The notes beneath the pieces were generated by a model. That model saw only the letters and a program-made list of their open reading frames with translations. It searched no databases and was not told the DNA's origin. Shown piece by piece: positions 16,505 through 25,748 of a DNA stretch of 64,000 nt (position 1 is its first letter; each line of letters starts with the position of its first letter). Source of the stretch: JADJTT01 sp049306275. Lineage in GTDB: Bacteria > Bacteroidota > Bacteroidia > Chitinophagales > Saprospiraceae. The DNA lies in NCBI GenBank assembly GCA_049306275.1, contig JBAQQB010000135.1, positions 1 through 64,000 of the forward strand, given 5' to 3'. Made by a program: the position numbers and the translations under genes.

Positions 16505-17232
16505 CCCAGCGTGCCTTTTGCGGCCAGGGCCTCGTGAATGGATTTGGCGATGGCCACCGCGTTGGCTCCGTCGCCATGCAGGCAGATCGTATCGGGGGCT
16601 ATAGAGATCTTTTTGCCGGAAATAGTCGTCACCCTCCCCTCTTCGACCATTTCCAGCACCTGCGCCACCGCCTGCGCAGGGTCTTCGATCAGCGCCCCTG
16701 GTGTTTTTCGTGGCGTGAGGCTGCCATCTTCCTGATAGGTGCGGTCGGCAAAGGCTTCTCGGGCCGTTTTCAGGCCAATGGCCTCCCCTTCCCAGATCAG
16801 ATGGCTGTTGCAGAGGCCGAACAAAACCAGATTGGGGTTAAAGTCCTTGACAGCCTGGGCGATTGCCGCCGCTAAGGATGGATCTTTTGCCGCCATATTG
16901 TACAGGGCGCCGTGGGGCTTCACGTGGCGCAGCGTGGCGCCCGCTTCGAGTAAAATTTTCTCAAGGGCTATTATCTGATTGATTATCAGGTGGTAAACTT
17001 CGCCAGGTGGCAGTTGTATTTCCTTTCTGCCAAAGTTCTCCCTGTCGGGAAAAGATGGATGGGCGCCGATGGACACGCCGTATTTCAGACAAAGCGCTAC
17101 GGTTTGTCTCATCGTTTGCTCGTCGCCGGCGTGGAAGCCGCAGGCGATATTGGCGGAGGAGATAAAAGGCATGAGTTGCTCATCATTTGCCATGCCCTCG
17201 CCCAGGTCGCAGTTGATGTCAATGTTTTTCAT
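16501..17232 (-). CDS. pxpA: 5-oxoprolinase subunit PxpA (LamB/YcsF family)
   Basis: A 243-residue LamB/YcsF protein starting with the hallmark IDINCDLGEG, followed by ANIACGFHAGD, VSIGAHPSFPD and VKPHGALYN, the conserved metal/substrate loops of the family. With PxpB and PxpC it forms the ATP-dependent prokaryotic 5-oxoprolinase, opening 5-oxoproline (a damage product of glutamine and glutamate) to glutamate in the cytosol. Overlaps pxpC by 14 bases and the transporter by four. Confidence 0.96.
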   Translation of the reverse strand: MKNIDINCDLGEGMANDEQLMPFISSANIACGFHAGDEQTMRQTVALCLKYGVSIGAHPSFPDRENFGRKEIQLPPGEVYHLIINQIIALEKILLEAGATLRHVKPHGALYNMAAKDPSLAAAIAQAVKDFNPNLVLFGLCNSHLIWEGEAIGLKTAREAFADRTYQEDGSLTPRKTPGALIEDPAQAVAQVLEMVEEGRVTTISGKKISIAPDTICLHGDGANAVAIAKSIHEALAAKGTLG

Positions 17233-18196
17233 GCAGGAAGGCTTTCAGCCTCAATTTGCAGGCAATTTCGAGTTGGGACAAATGGTGCTGTTGCTTGAGC
17301 AGCAAGTCTTCGGCGGTTTGCTGGTCGGTGAGGCTAAACCGGATACTGTCCCCCGCTCCCATCTGGGCCAGTTTGGAGCGATGGGCCGAGATGGCGTAGG
17401 CGATTCTGGGATACCCCCCTGTGGTCTGGCGTCCGGCCGTCAGCACGACGAGCTGGCCGTCGGGGAAAAGCTGGATCACGCCGAAACAAACGGGCGACGA
17501 TACCAGGCTTTCGCTATGGCGCAGGCGCAGCGTTTCGCCGGAAAGCCGGTACCCCATGCGGTCGGAACGGGGGGTGACTACAAACTGGCCCTGAAGGAAT
17601 TGATTGCGGGATTTTGAGCTCATCCAGTCCCATTCATTCCCCGGCAAAACCAGTATTTCACCGGGAGGAAGGGCGTCGGGCTCTTCGTGAGCGCTCCAGG
17701 GTAAGATATGGGGGCTGATGTTCTCGGTAAATGACTCCGTTTCGATCGCATCTCCCGGCTGTAATTTCCGGCCATGCAGGCCTCCTGCGCCCGCTTTGAG
17801 GTTGGTGCTGAAGCTGTTCAGCCATTTTTTCAGTTTCAATCCGCCGGCGATGGCGAGATAACAGCGGCTTCCGGATTTGGGGCCGGAAAACTTCAGTACG
17901 GCATTTTCCCCGACGATCACGGGGTGATTGATGGGAACGGGACGTCCGTCGATGTTGGCCCCGAAATCGGCCCCGGACAGGGCTATCAGGGCTGGTTCGC
18001 CGAACAGCACGACCGGCGCGGGAAAGTGCATTTCGATCACCGCCTCCTCTCTCTGATTGCCCACCAGAAAATTAGCCATGGCAGCGGCTTGCTGATCCAT
18101 CGATCCGGTCGGGTTGACGCCCAGATGCTGGTAGCCGAAGCGCCCGGGGTCTTGAATGGTATCAAGAATGCCTGCTTTTAATATTTTCAAACTCAT
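17219..18196 (-). CDS. pxpC: 5-oxoprolinase subunit PxpC (KipA/biotin-dependent carboxyltransferase-like)
   Basis: A 325-residue PxpC: N-terminal ILKAGILDTIQDPGRFGYQHLGV, middle ALSGADFGANIDGRPV, and C-terminal TPRSDRMGYRLSG and GGYPRIAYAIS, all characteristic of the KipA/allophanate-hydrolase-like family. It works with PxpB as the ATP-using half of 5-oxoprolinase. Its start lies 35 bases inside pxpB and its end 14 bases inside pxpA, so the three are translationally coupled. Confidence 0.95.
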   Translation of the reverse strand: MSLKILKAGILDTIQDPGRFGYQHLGVNPTGSMDQQAAAMANFLVGNQREEAVIEMHFPAPVVLFGEPALIALSGADFGANIDGRPVPINHPVIVGENAVLKFSGPKSGSRCYLAIAGGLKLKKWLNSFSTNLKAGAGGLHGRKLQPGDAIETESFTENISPHILPWSAHEEPDALPPGEILVLPGNEWDWMSSKSRNQFLQGQFVVTPRSDRMGYRLSGETLRLRHSESLVSSPVCFGVIQLFPDGQLVVLTAGRQTTGGYPRIAYAISAHRSKLAQMGAGDSIRFSLTDQQTAEDLLLKQQHHLSQLEIACKLRLKAFLHEKH

Positions 18197-18887
18197 CGCG
18201 GGTGATTGAGGTGAATTGAACGAGATCGCCTGTTTGCAGCAGCGCGGGGTTGTTTTTTACCGAAACATCAAATAATCTAAGGGGGGTTCTGCCGATGATC
18301 TGCCACCCTCCCGGCGATTGAAAGGGATAAATGCCCGTCTGGTTGCCGGCGATGCCCACACTCCCCTCCTCTACCATGACCGGCGAGGCTTTCCGGGGCG
18401 CGGCGATCCGTTCATCCAGAACGCCCATATAGGGAAAGCCGGGCAGAAAGCCGATCATAAAGACCCGGTAAGTTGCGGAGGCATGAATACGTATGATTTC
18501 ATTTTCCGAAATTTTATTTCGGCGAACAATCCATTTAAGATCAGGAGCGAAATCATAGTCGTAGCAAACGGGGATGGTGACCAATTTTCCCTCTTTGGGC
18601 TGATGTCCCCTCCCCTTTTCCAGCAGTTTCCGGATGGCCTGTGACATCGATTCAAAGGCCGTGATTTGGTCATTCCCTTGTCTTCGAACCATTCCCGGTT
18701 GGTAATACACAGCGATTGAGCTATAGGCCGGAACCGCCTCCACCATGCCGGGCAGGGGATGTTTCCGGAGTTGGTGAAATACAGACACCACCAACTCGTT
18801 GAGGTTTTCATCGATGGCATTGCCGAAGTCGAGCAACAGGGCGCTGTCGCCGAGGGGGGATATATTGAAGGGGGGTAAAAGGATCAT
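18162..18887 (-). CDS. pxpB: 5-oxoprolinase subunit PxpB (KipI family)
   Basis: A 241-residue KipI-type protein with the conserved PLGDSALLLDFG near the start and a C-terminal cyclophilin-like part (FMIGFLPGFPYMGVLDERIAAPRK ... GSVGIAGNQTGIYPFQSPGGWQIIGRTP). It pairs with PxpC. The Bacillus KipI paralogue also inhibits a sporulation kinase; nothing here suggests that role. First gene of the operon, with its own promoter. Confidence 0.95.
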   Translation of the reverse strand: MILLPPFNISPLGDSALLLDFGNAIDENLNELVVSVFHQLRKHPLPGMVEAVPAYSSIAVYYQPGMVRRQGNDQITAFESMSQAIRKLLEKGRGHQPKEGKLVTIPVCYDYDFAPDLKWIVRRNKISENEIIRIHASATYRVFMIGFLPGFPYMGVLDERIAAPRKASPVMVEEGSVGIAGNQTGIYPFQSPGGWQIIGRTPLRLFDVSVKNNPALLQTGDLVQFTSITRDEFENIKSRHS

Positions 18888-18912
18888 AGAGGATGGTTAA
18901 AAGCAGATGCAT

Positions 18913-18920
18913 CGAAAGTA
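18913..18920 (-). promoter_or_regulatory. -7 element for the pxpBCA operon
   Basis: Reads TACTTTCG on the minus strand, one mismatch to TAnnTTTG, 25 bases before the pxpB ATG. Confidence 0.35.
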
Positions 18921-19036
18921 GCAAAATACTCACATTTAACTGAAGGACTGTGCCGATAGTTAGCACTGATTTTTGTATTTGCTGCTTTTTTATACAAAAA
19001 AAGATAAAAAAGTCTTTTAATCTTCTATATAAATCC

Positions 19037-19044
19037 TAATTTTG
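19037..19044 (+). promoter_or_regulatory. -7 element for the S74-fibre operon
   Basis: TAATTTTG, a perfect TAnnTTTG, 30 bases before the ATG at 19075. The surrounding 18920-19036 is AT-rich, with no gene seen. Confidence 0.5.
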
Positions 19045-19074
19045 ATTTATCGACCCATCAAAAATCCTGATCTT

Positions 19075-22000
19075 ATGAAAAAGTTTTCCCCCATCCTCGC
19101 TTTCTTCTTCATGGCTTTAACCATTCAGGCCCAATCCCCTCAAAAGTTAAACTACCAGGGCGTAGCGCGCCAGGCCTCCGGCCAGGTGATCCCCGACCAG
19201 GCGATCAGCCTCCGGGCCAGCATCCTGGACGGTTCGCCGTCGGGCCTGAGTCAGTACGTAGAGCAGCATACTGTAACCACCAACCAGTTGGGGCTCTTTA
19301 CCGCCAGCATCGGCGGCGGAACGGTCCTGACCGGTAGTTTCGCCAATATCACCTGGGGCAGCGGCGACAAGTACCTCAAAATTGAGATCGACCCGGCGGG
19401 CGGCAGCAATTACAGCCTGACCGGGGTCTTCCAACTGCTTAGCGTACCCTACTCCCTGCAGAGCCGCAATGCGGAACAAATTCAGGGCAACCCCGTCTCT
19501 CCCACCCCGCCTCTTGACGGCCAGGTGCTGCTTTGGGATGAAAACGCAGGGGAATGGATTTCCGCAGACGCCGCTCAAAGCCTGGTGTACACGGCCGGGG
19601 CAGGCATCAATATCAACGCCAGCAACGTGATCAGCAATACGGCGCCCGACCAGACGGTGACCATCACCGGTCAGGGCGTCACCACGGTGAGCGGTTCTTA
19701 TCCCAATTTCACGGTCAACACGCCCGCGCCTGCGGACAACAGCCCGACCAACGAAATTCAAACCTTGTCTCTTTCGGGCAACACCCTCAGCCTGTCGAAC
19801 GGGGGCGGATCGGTAACCCTCAACAACGGGGCCAACTACAATGCAGGCGCCGGCATCGACATTTCGGGGAACGTCATTTCCAACACCGGAGACTTAAGCA
19901 ATATCAACGAAATACAGACCCTCATGCTCAGCGGGTCCAACCTGTCGCTGACCGGCGGTGGGTCGGTCATTTTGCCTGATGCCAGCGCGACCAATGAAAT
20001 TCAAACGATTTCATTGACAGGGAGCACGTTGTCGTTGTCAAACGGCGGCGGGTCGGTGACCCTGCCACCGGAAGTGGACGGAAGCGTGACCAATGAAATA
20101 CAAACCCTGTCTCTTTCTGGTAACACCTTAAGCCTGTCGAACGGCGGCGGGTCGGTGACCCTGAACAACGGCGCTAACTACAATGCAGGCGCCGGCATCG
20201 ACATTTCGGGGAACGTCATTACCAACACGGGAGACCTGAGTAATGCCAACGAAATACAGACCCTCTCGCTCAGCGGGTCCAACCTGTCGCTGACCGGCGG
20301 CGGGTCGGTCATTTTGCCCGATGCCAGCGCGACCAATGAAATTCAAACAATTTCCTTGACAGGGAGTACCTTGTCGCTCTCCAATGGCGGCGGGTCGGTG
20401 ACCCTGCCACCCGACCAGGACGCTCAAACGCTTGCCATCGCTGGCCAAACCTTGTCTATCTCCAACGGAAACTCCGTCGGCCTGCCTGCTGAGGTGGACG
20501 GCAGTGTGACCAACGAAATCCAAACACTTTCACTGTCGGGAGCCGATCTGACCTTGTCCAACGGCGGCGGTACCGTGACGCTCCCTACCGGCACTACCTA
20601 TACCGCCGGGAACGGCATTGGCATTTCGGGCAACGTCATCTCCAATACCGGCGACCTCAGTGCCGTCAATGAGATACAAACCATTTCCCTGGGCGGAGAT
20701 ACCATTTCGCTCTCCAACGGCGGCGGGTCGGTTATTCTCCCGGAAGAAGTGGACGGCAGCGTCACCAATGAAATACAAAGTCTTTCCCTCAATGGAGACA
20801 CCTTGTCGCTCTCCAATGGTGGTGGATCGGTACTCCTACCCTCCGGCCAAATTTACACTGCAGGTTCTGGGATATCGATCGACGGGAACAATGTGATCTC
20901 CAATACAGGCGACGTCGTTGCAGCGGATGACATAAATATCGGAACTACCGCAGGTGGCGACCTCAGCGGTGTATATCCGAACCCCGTAGTGGATGGATTA
21001 CAGGGTAAACCCGTTTCCCCTGCTATCCCGAGCGCCAGCCAGGTTTTGCAGTGGAATGGCACGGCATGGGCTCCGGCAACCCTCCCCGCAGCGCCCGCCG
21101 GCTGGTTGCTTTCAGGCAATGCAGGCACCAATCCTTCCACCCATTTCATTGGGACGACCGATAACCAGGATTTGGTTTTTAAAAGGAATAATCTTATTGT
21201 AGGGAGGATTACTGTTTTAAATCAAGCTTTTGGTGCAGGTGCGTTGGCTTCCACTACCACCGGCAATAGTAATTGCGCTTTCGGTGGTAATGCGTTGGCT
21301 TACACTACCACCGGCACTAATAACATCGCTATTGGGTTTTCTACATTGTTTGTCAATACCACCGGCAGTAATAACACCGCTATTGGGGGTTCGGCATTGT
21401 TCGGCAACTCCACGGGCTTTAATAACACCGCTACTGGGGCTTGGGCACTGCATAACAATACCACCGGCAGTTATAACACAGCCGCTGGTTATTTTGCATT
21501 GGCAAACAATTACACAGGATTTCAAAATACCGCATCCGGTTTTGAAGCAATGCATTTAAATGACACCGGTGGAAGAAACACCGCTACTGGGACTGGTGCA
21601 TTGCGTTCCAATTCCTCCGGCAGTGATAACACAGCCGCTGGTTTTGATGCACTGGTAAACAATACCACCGGATTTCAAAATAGTGCGTTTGGCATAAACA
21701 CATTAACCAGCAATACAACCGGAAGCTACAATACAGCGATCGGCACTTATGCCAATGTAGCTTCCGGAAATTATTCCAACGCCAATGCCATCGGCAATTC
21801 CGCTACAGCCAATGCAAGCAACAAGATCAGGCTGGGAAATACAAACATCACCGTGATCGAAGGCCAGGTGGCTTACTCATGGCCCAGCGACGCCCGCTTC
21901 AAATTCAATGTAGAGGAAGAAGTGATCGGCCTTGACTTCATCAAACGCTTGCGGCCGGTCAATTACCAGTTCGATACCCGGAAATTCGAAGAATTCCTGA

Positions 22001-22341
22001 CCCAGAACATGCCCGATAGCATCCGTCGCTACCATTTCGAAGGAGTGGACTTTTCGGCATCCACCGGGATCGTCCACACCGGGTTTATCGCCCAGGAAGT
22101 GGAGCAGGCGGCCAGGGAAAGCGGCTACGCTTTCGACGGGGTGCATGCGCCCACGGATGGCAACGACAATTACAGCATGGCGTATAGCCAGTTCGTAGTG
22201 CCGTTGGTGAAAGCCGTGCAGGAGCAGCAGGAGATGATCGAACAACTTGAACAGAAAAACGAGGCCCAAAACGATGAAATAGCACAGTTGAAAGCCGAAC
22301 TACAAGAGATCAGGGCCCTGTTAATGGCCAAGTCAAATTAG
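19075..22341 (+). CDS. Giant secreted repeat fibre with C-terminal peptidase S74 (endosialidase-type) chaperone domain
   Basis: A 1088-residue exported protein. A signal peptide ends ...ALTIQAQ; residues about 20-215 form an N-terminal domain shared with the second fibre. Next come about ten NEIQTLSLSG / SLSNGGGSVTL units (about 225-600), then ten 17-residue NTAIGxxAL...NTTG units like the YadA head beta-roll (about 720-900). The C-terminus is an intramolecular chaperone: SDARFK with Ser and Lys five apart, as in the Ser911/Lys916 self-cleavage dyad of phage endosialidases, then LRPVNYQFDTRKF, GFIAQEVEQAA and a terminal coiled coil. It probably folds as a trimeric surface fibre whose tail is clipped off. 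Start at ATG 19075 begins the signal peptide. No T9SS sorting domain is visible, so the route across the outer membrane is unclear. Confidence 0.88.
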   Translation: MKKFSPILAFFFMALTIQAQSPQKLNYQGVARQASGQVIPDQAISLRASILDGSPSGLSQYVEQHTVTTNQLGLFTASIGGGTVLTGSFANITWGSGDKYLKIEIDPAGGSNYSLTGVFQLLSVPYSLQSRNAEQIQGNPVSPTPPLDGQVLLWDENAGEWISADAAQSLVYTAGAGININASNVISNTAPDQTVTITGQGVTTVSGSYPNFTVNTPAPADNSPTNEIQTLSLSGNTLSLSNGGGSVTLNNGANYNAGAGIDISGNVISNTGDLSNINEIQTLMLSGSNLSLTGGGSVILPDASATNEIQTISLTGSTLSLSNGGGSVTLPPEVDGSVTNEIQTLSLSGNTLSLSNGGGSVTLNNGANYNAGAGIDISGNVITNTGDLSNANEIQTLSLSGSNLSLTGGGSVILPDASATNEIQTISLTGSTLSLSNGGGSVTLPPDQDAQTLAIAGQTLSISNGNSVGLPAEVDGSVTNEIQTLSLSGADLTLSNGGGTVTLPTGTTYTAGNGIGISGNVISNTGDLSAVNEIQTISLGGDTISLSNGGGSVILPEEVDGSVTNEIQSLSLNGDTLSLSNGGGSVLLPSGQIYTAGSGISIDGNNVISNTGDVVAADDINIGTTAGGDLSGVYPNPVVDGLQGKPVSPAIPSASQVLQWNGTAWAPATLPAAPAGWLLSGNAGTNPSTHFIGTTDNQDLVFKRNNLIVGRITVLNQAFGAGALASTTTGNSNCAFGGNALAYTTTGTNNIAIGFSTLFVNTTGSNNTAIGGSALFGNSTGFNNTATGAWALHNNTTGSYNTAAGYFALANNYTGFQNTASGFEAMHLNDTGGRNTATGTGALRSNSSGSDNTAAGFDALVNNTTGFQNSAFGINTLTSNTTGSYNTAIGTYANVASGNYSNANAIGNSATANASNKIRLGNTNITVIEGQVAYSWPSDARFKFNVEEEVIGLDFIKRLRPVNYQFDTRKFEEFLTQNMPDSIRRYHFEGVDFSASTGIVHTGFIAQEVEQAARESGYAFDGVHAPTDGNDNYSMAYSQFVVPLVKAVQEQQEMIEQLEQKNEAQNDEIAQLKAELQEIRALLMAKSN
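19750..20412 (+). repeat. 342-bp in-frame tandem duplication inside the first fibre gene
   Basis: Copy 1 is 19750-20091 (114 codons); copy 2 begins at 20092 with the same NEIQTLSLSG unit and stays near-identical for about 320 bases, including the GDLSN and PDASAT spacers, before diverging after the second GGGSVTLPP. Silent differences show it is not an assembly duplicate. Confidence 0.85.
21256..21768 (+). repeat. 51-bp/17-residue head-type beta-roll repeats, fibre 1
   Basis: About ten consecutive units of pattern N-x-A-x-G-x-x-x-L-x-x-N-x-T-G, with the codon block for Asn-Asn-x-Ala recurring every 51 bases (for example 21321 and 21372). Confidence 0.8.
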
Positions 22342-22414
22342 TTGCCCGCTTCAAGCGGCGGCTTGTGTTTCACCATTTTTGTCCTTATCTTCAAACGAAC
22401 TAAAAACATTAGCC

Positions 22415-22882
22415 ATGGCCAGACTCCTCTTGCCAATTGCAGCCCTGTTGTGCACATGGGCTGCACAGGCGCAAATTATCCTGCCCTCCGTCGTGAACTC
22501 CTCCGGCGGAGAAATACAGAACGCCACGGTCTTCGTGGAGTGGTCGCTGGGCGAACCGGCGATCGCAACGATCAGCAACGCACAGCATATTGTAACGCAG
22601 GGCTTCCTGCAGCCCAACCTGGTAATCACCGGAGTAGATGATCCGGTCTTTATGGAGGAAGTTACCGTCTACCCCAACCCCTTCTCCAGCCATCTGTTTT
22701 TCCAAACTACCTCTACCCGCATTGAATCCTTGCTGGTTCGCGACTTGCTGGGCAGGCAGTTGCTGGAAACCGCCTTCTCCGGGGAGGTGGACTTGCGGCA
22801 ACTCCCCTCCGGCGTTTACTTCATCTCCTTGCTCGACGGCAAAAGCCGGGTCATGAGCACATTTAAAGTTATCAAAATCTGA
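22415..22882 (+). CDS. Small secreted protein with T9SS type A C-terminal sorting domain
   Basis: A 155-residue protein. Signal peptide ARLLLPIAALLCTWAAQAQ, a short central part with the EWSLGEPAI motif often seen in Bacteroidota T9SS cargo, and a C-terminal sorting domain of TIGR04183 type: VTVYPNPFSSHLFF, VRDLLGRQLLE, LPSGVYFISLLDG and a final lysine-rich strand. It should be exported by the Type IX system and its tail removed. Start chosen at ATG 22415, which begins the signal peptide. It lies between two paralogous fibres, so it may be an accessory or anchor for them (inference). Confidence 0.85.
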   Translation: MARLLLPIAALLCTWAAQAQIILPSVVNSSGGEIQNATVFVEWSLGEPAIATISNAQHIVTQGFLQPNLVITGVDDPVFMEEVTVYPNPFSSHLFFQTTSTRIESLLVRDLLGRQLLETAFSGEVDLRQLPSGVYFISLLDGKSRVMSTFKVIKI

Positions 22883-22887
22883 TATTT

Positions 22888-25683
22888 ATGAAAAAGCTTG
22901 CCATAATCTGCGCTCTTTTCTTCCTTCTTGCGTCCGTTTATGCTCAGACTCCGCAAAAGTTTAATTATCAAGGCGTTGCGCGCTTTGCCAGCGGCGAGGT
23001 TATTCCCGATCAAACGATCACCCTCAAGGTGAGCATTTTGAACGACTCCCCTTCCGGAACCGTACAATATTCCGAACAACATTCCCTGACTACCAATCAG
23101 CTGGGGCTGTTCACCGCCGCCATCGGCAATGGATCCGTGCTTGGCGGCAATTTCGCCAACATCACCTGGGGCGACGGCGATAAGTACCTCAAAGTTGAGA
23201 TCGACCCGGCGGGCGGCAGCAGCTTCACCCTGGCGGGAACATTCCAGTTGCTCAGCGTGCCTTACGCCCTGCAAAGCGGCAATACGGAACGGCTTCTTGG
23301 GCGAGCCCTCTCTCCCACCCCTCCAATCGATGAACAGGTGCTGGTGTGGGATGCAGGCGCAGGCGAATGGGCGCCGGCCGACCCGGTGCAACAAATCGTT
23401 TACACCGCCGGCGCCGGCATCAATATCAACGCCAGCAATGTGATCAGCAATATCGCTCCCGACCAGGTAGTGGCGATCGCGGGCACGGGCGCCACTACGG
23501 TGAGCGGTGTTTATCCCAGCTTCACCATCAACACGCCTGTTCCGGCTGATAACAGTCCGACGAACGAATTGCAGACCCTGAGCCTGAATGGCAGCAACCT
23601 GACGCTGTCGAACGGAGGCGGCACAGTAACCCTGCCGCCTGAGGTCGACGGAAGCGTGACCAATGAACTCCAAACCCTCTCGCTGAATGGGAATACGCTT
23701 TCCTTATCAAACGGCGGCGGCTCGGTGACGCTCAACAATGGCATCAACTACACAGCCGGTTCGGGCATTGACATTTCCGGCAACGTGATTTCCAATACAG
23801 GAGACCCCGATGCCAACCCCAGCAATGAACTGCAGACCCTGACCCTCGATGGCAATACCCTTACCCTCTCCAACGGCGGTGGCTCTGTGACGCTCAATAA
23901 CGGCATCAACTACAACGCCGGCGCCGGGATCGACATCACCGGCAACGTGATTTCCAATACGGGCGACCTGAGCAATACCAATGAATTGCAGACTATTTCG
24001 CTGGCCGGAAACACCCTCATTTTATCCAATGGCGGAGGGACGGTAGACCTGCCCCAACCCCAGGAATACACCGCCGGTCCCGGCATCCTGATCAATGGCG
24101 ACGGACAAATTTCCAACACCGGCGATCTCGATCCATTGAACGACATCACCAACACGACACCTGCCGGAGGAGATCTGAGCGGTACATACCCGGCCCCGAC
24201 CGTTGTAGGTATTCAAGGACGCGAAGTGTCCGCAGATGAGCCGGCATTGGGCCAAACCTTGGTATGGAATGGCTTCACCTGGGCGCCAGCAACCCCGTCG
24301 CAGAGCTCTACGGGATGGCAATTGACAGGAAATGCGGAAACCGACTCCCTGAACAATTTCATCGGCACTACCGACGATAGGCCGATCTTGTTCCGGGTAT
24401 TCAATACCAGAGTAGGCAAGCTTTCGCGCGACGACGGGAATATTTTCTTTGGCGTGCAGGCAGGGCAGAATAACACCATCGGCACGGAGAATACAGCTTA
24501 TGGGTTTCAGTCGCTGTTTGCCAACACGGAAGGAGGCAGCAATACAGCTATTGGCGTGCAGGCCCTTTACGCGAACACAATAGGTATTGCGAACACCGCA
24601 GTCGGTCAGGCGGCGCTTGGGAACAACACTGAAGGTGAGTTTAACGCAGCCTTTGGCTATGCCGTCCTCGTATCCAACTCCACCGGCTCTTTAAATACCG
24701 GTGTGGGGGTGCAAGCATTGTTCGACAATACCATCGGGGAGTCTAATACCGCCACCGGCGGGCTGGCCATGTCCAGCAATACGGAAGGCAGCGCAAATAC
24801 GGCTACCGGCGTGAGCGCTCTCAATGCCAATACAATAGGAAACGCCAATACAGCCCTGGGCTGCCAAGCGCTTAACTTCAATACCGAAGGGGAAGGAAAC
24901 GTCGCAGTGGGCTATCAGACCTTGTTCAGCAATGACCTTGGAGGAGTGAATACGGCCGTGGGCACTTCCGCCCTTGCTTTGAATGAAGGAGGCGATAACA
25001 ACACCGCTATCGGCTTCCAGGCCCTGGTCAACAGCGTTTCTGGAAATAATAACACTGCCGTGGGCAACAACGCCATGTTTAACAACACCACAGGCAGCAA
25101 CAACACCATCGTAGGTGGAAACGCGAACGTTTCGGTCGGAACGCTTTCCAATGCGACGGCCCTGGGCAATGCGGCAACGGTCAACGCCAGCAACAAGATC
25201 CGGTTTGGCAACGCCAGCGTCACCACCATTGAGGGCCAGGTTGCCTACTCCTTCCCCAGCGACGGGCGGTTCAAATTCAACGTATCGGAAGATGTAGCTG
25301 GACTGGACTTCATCAAGCGGCTGCGTCCGGTGAATTATCAGTTCGACACCCGCAAGTTCGAGGAATTCCTGACAGCCAAAATGACCGAAGAAGCCCGCAC
25401 TCGCCATCTGGAAGGAGTTAATTTCACGGCCTCCTCCTCAGTCACCCACACCGGCTTCATCGCCCAGGAAGTGGAGCAAGCCGCCAGGGAGGCAGGCTAC
25501 AATTTCGATGGCGTTCACACGCCTGCCGATGCCAGCGATAACTACAGCATTGCCTACAGCCAATTTGTAGTACCGCTTGTTAAAGCAGTGCAGGAGCAAC
25601 AGGCGATGATTGAGCAATTGCAGAAAGAAAATGCCGAGCTAAGAGCACAAATGGAAGAAATCAGGAAATTGGTGAAAGAGTGA
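22888..25683 (+). CDS. Second secreted repeat fibre with peptidase S74 chaperone domain
   Basis: A 931-residue paralogue of the protein at 19075: signal peptide ending SVYAQ, the same N-terminal domain (PQKFNYQGVARFASGEVIPDQ), fewer NELQTLSLNG/LSNGGGSVTL units, a longer stretch of 17-residue NTAIG...NT(E/I)G head repeats (about 530-745), and an S74 tail with SDGRFK (Ser/Lys five apart), LRPVNYQFDTRKFEEFL and GFIAQEVEQAA ending in a coiled coil. It begins five bases after the T9SS gene, so the three form one operon. The tails are much more alike than the repeat zones, as expected for a shared assembly module with diversifying shafts. Confidence 0.88.
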   Translation: MKKLAIICALFFLLASVYAQTPQKFNYQGVARFASGEVIPDQTITLKVSILNDSPSGTVQYSEQHSLTTNQLGLFTAAIGNGSVLGGNFANITWGDGDKYLKVEIDPAGGSSFTLAGTFQLLSVPYALQSGNTERLLGRALSPTPPIDEQVLVWDAGAGEWAPADPVQQIVYTAGAGININASNVISNIAPDQVVAIAGTGATTVSGVYPSFTINTPVPADNSPTNELQTLSLNGSNLTLSNGGGTVTLPPEVDGSVTNELQTLSLNGNTLSLSNGGGSVTLNNGINYTAGSGIDISGNVISNTGDPDANPSNELQTLTLDGNTLTLSNGGGSVTLNNGINYNAGAGIDITGNVISNTGDLSNTNELQTISLAGNTLILSNGGGTVDLPQPQEYTAGPGILINGDGQISNTGDLDPLNDITNTTPAGGDLSGTYPAPTVVGIQGREVSADEPALGQTLVWNGFTWAPATPSQSSTGWQLTGNAETDSLNNFIGTTDDRPILFRVFNTRVGKLSRDDGNIFFGVQAGQNNTIGTENTAYGFQSLFANTEGGSNTAIGVQALYANTIGIANTAVGQAALGNNTEGEFNAAFGYAVLVSNSTGSLNTGVGVQALFDNTIGESNTATGGLAMSSNTEGSANTATGVSALNANTIGNANTALGCQALNFNTEGEGNVAVGYQTLFSNDLGGVNTAVGTSALALNEGGDNNTAIGFQALVNSVSGNNNTAVGNNAMFNNTTGSNNTIVGGNANVSVGTLSNATALGNAATVNASNKIRFGNASVTTIEGQVAYSFPSDGRFKFNVSEDVAGLDFIKRLRPVNYQFDTRKFEEFLTAKMTEEARTRHLEGVNFTASSSVTHTGFIAQEVEQAAREAGYNFDGVHTPADASDNYSIAYSQFVVPLVKAVQEQQAMIEQLQKENAELRAQMEEIRKLVKE
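24472..25130 (+). repeat. 51-bp/17-residue head-type beta-roll repeats, fibre 2
   Basis: A continuous run of 17-residue units matching N-T-A-x-G-x-x-A-L-x-x-N-T-x-G, roughly thirteen copies with strong sequence variation, several alternating between NTE and NTI endings. Confidence 0.75.
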
Positions 25684-25696
25684 GTGAGTGAAATGG

Positions 25697-25748
25697 TGAA
25701 AAAGTGAAAAGGTGAAAGAGGATTCTTTTTCACCTTTTCACTTTTTCA
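25697..25748. terminator. Octamer-repeat hairpin, 21-bp perfect stem
   Basis: 25697-25717 is the exact reverse complement of 25728-25748 (10-base loop). The left side carries GTG at 25688, 25696, 25704 and 25712, i.e. 8-base units. The right arm runs into the 3' end of the convergent metal-binding lipoprotein gene. Likely a bidirectional terminator. Confidence 0.7.

Noticed and set aside
22816..23673. Minus-strand frame of 285 codons across the T9SS and second fibre genes
   Set aside because: Arises from the repetitive codon usage of the fibre; a similar frame is seen opposite the first fibre.
19075..25683. S74 tail-fibre domains as a sign of a prophage
   Set aside because: Signal peptides are present and no capsid, terminase, integrase or other phage gene is found in the surroundings.
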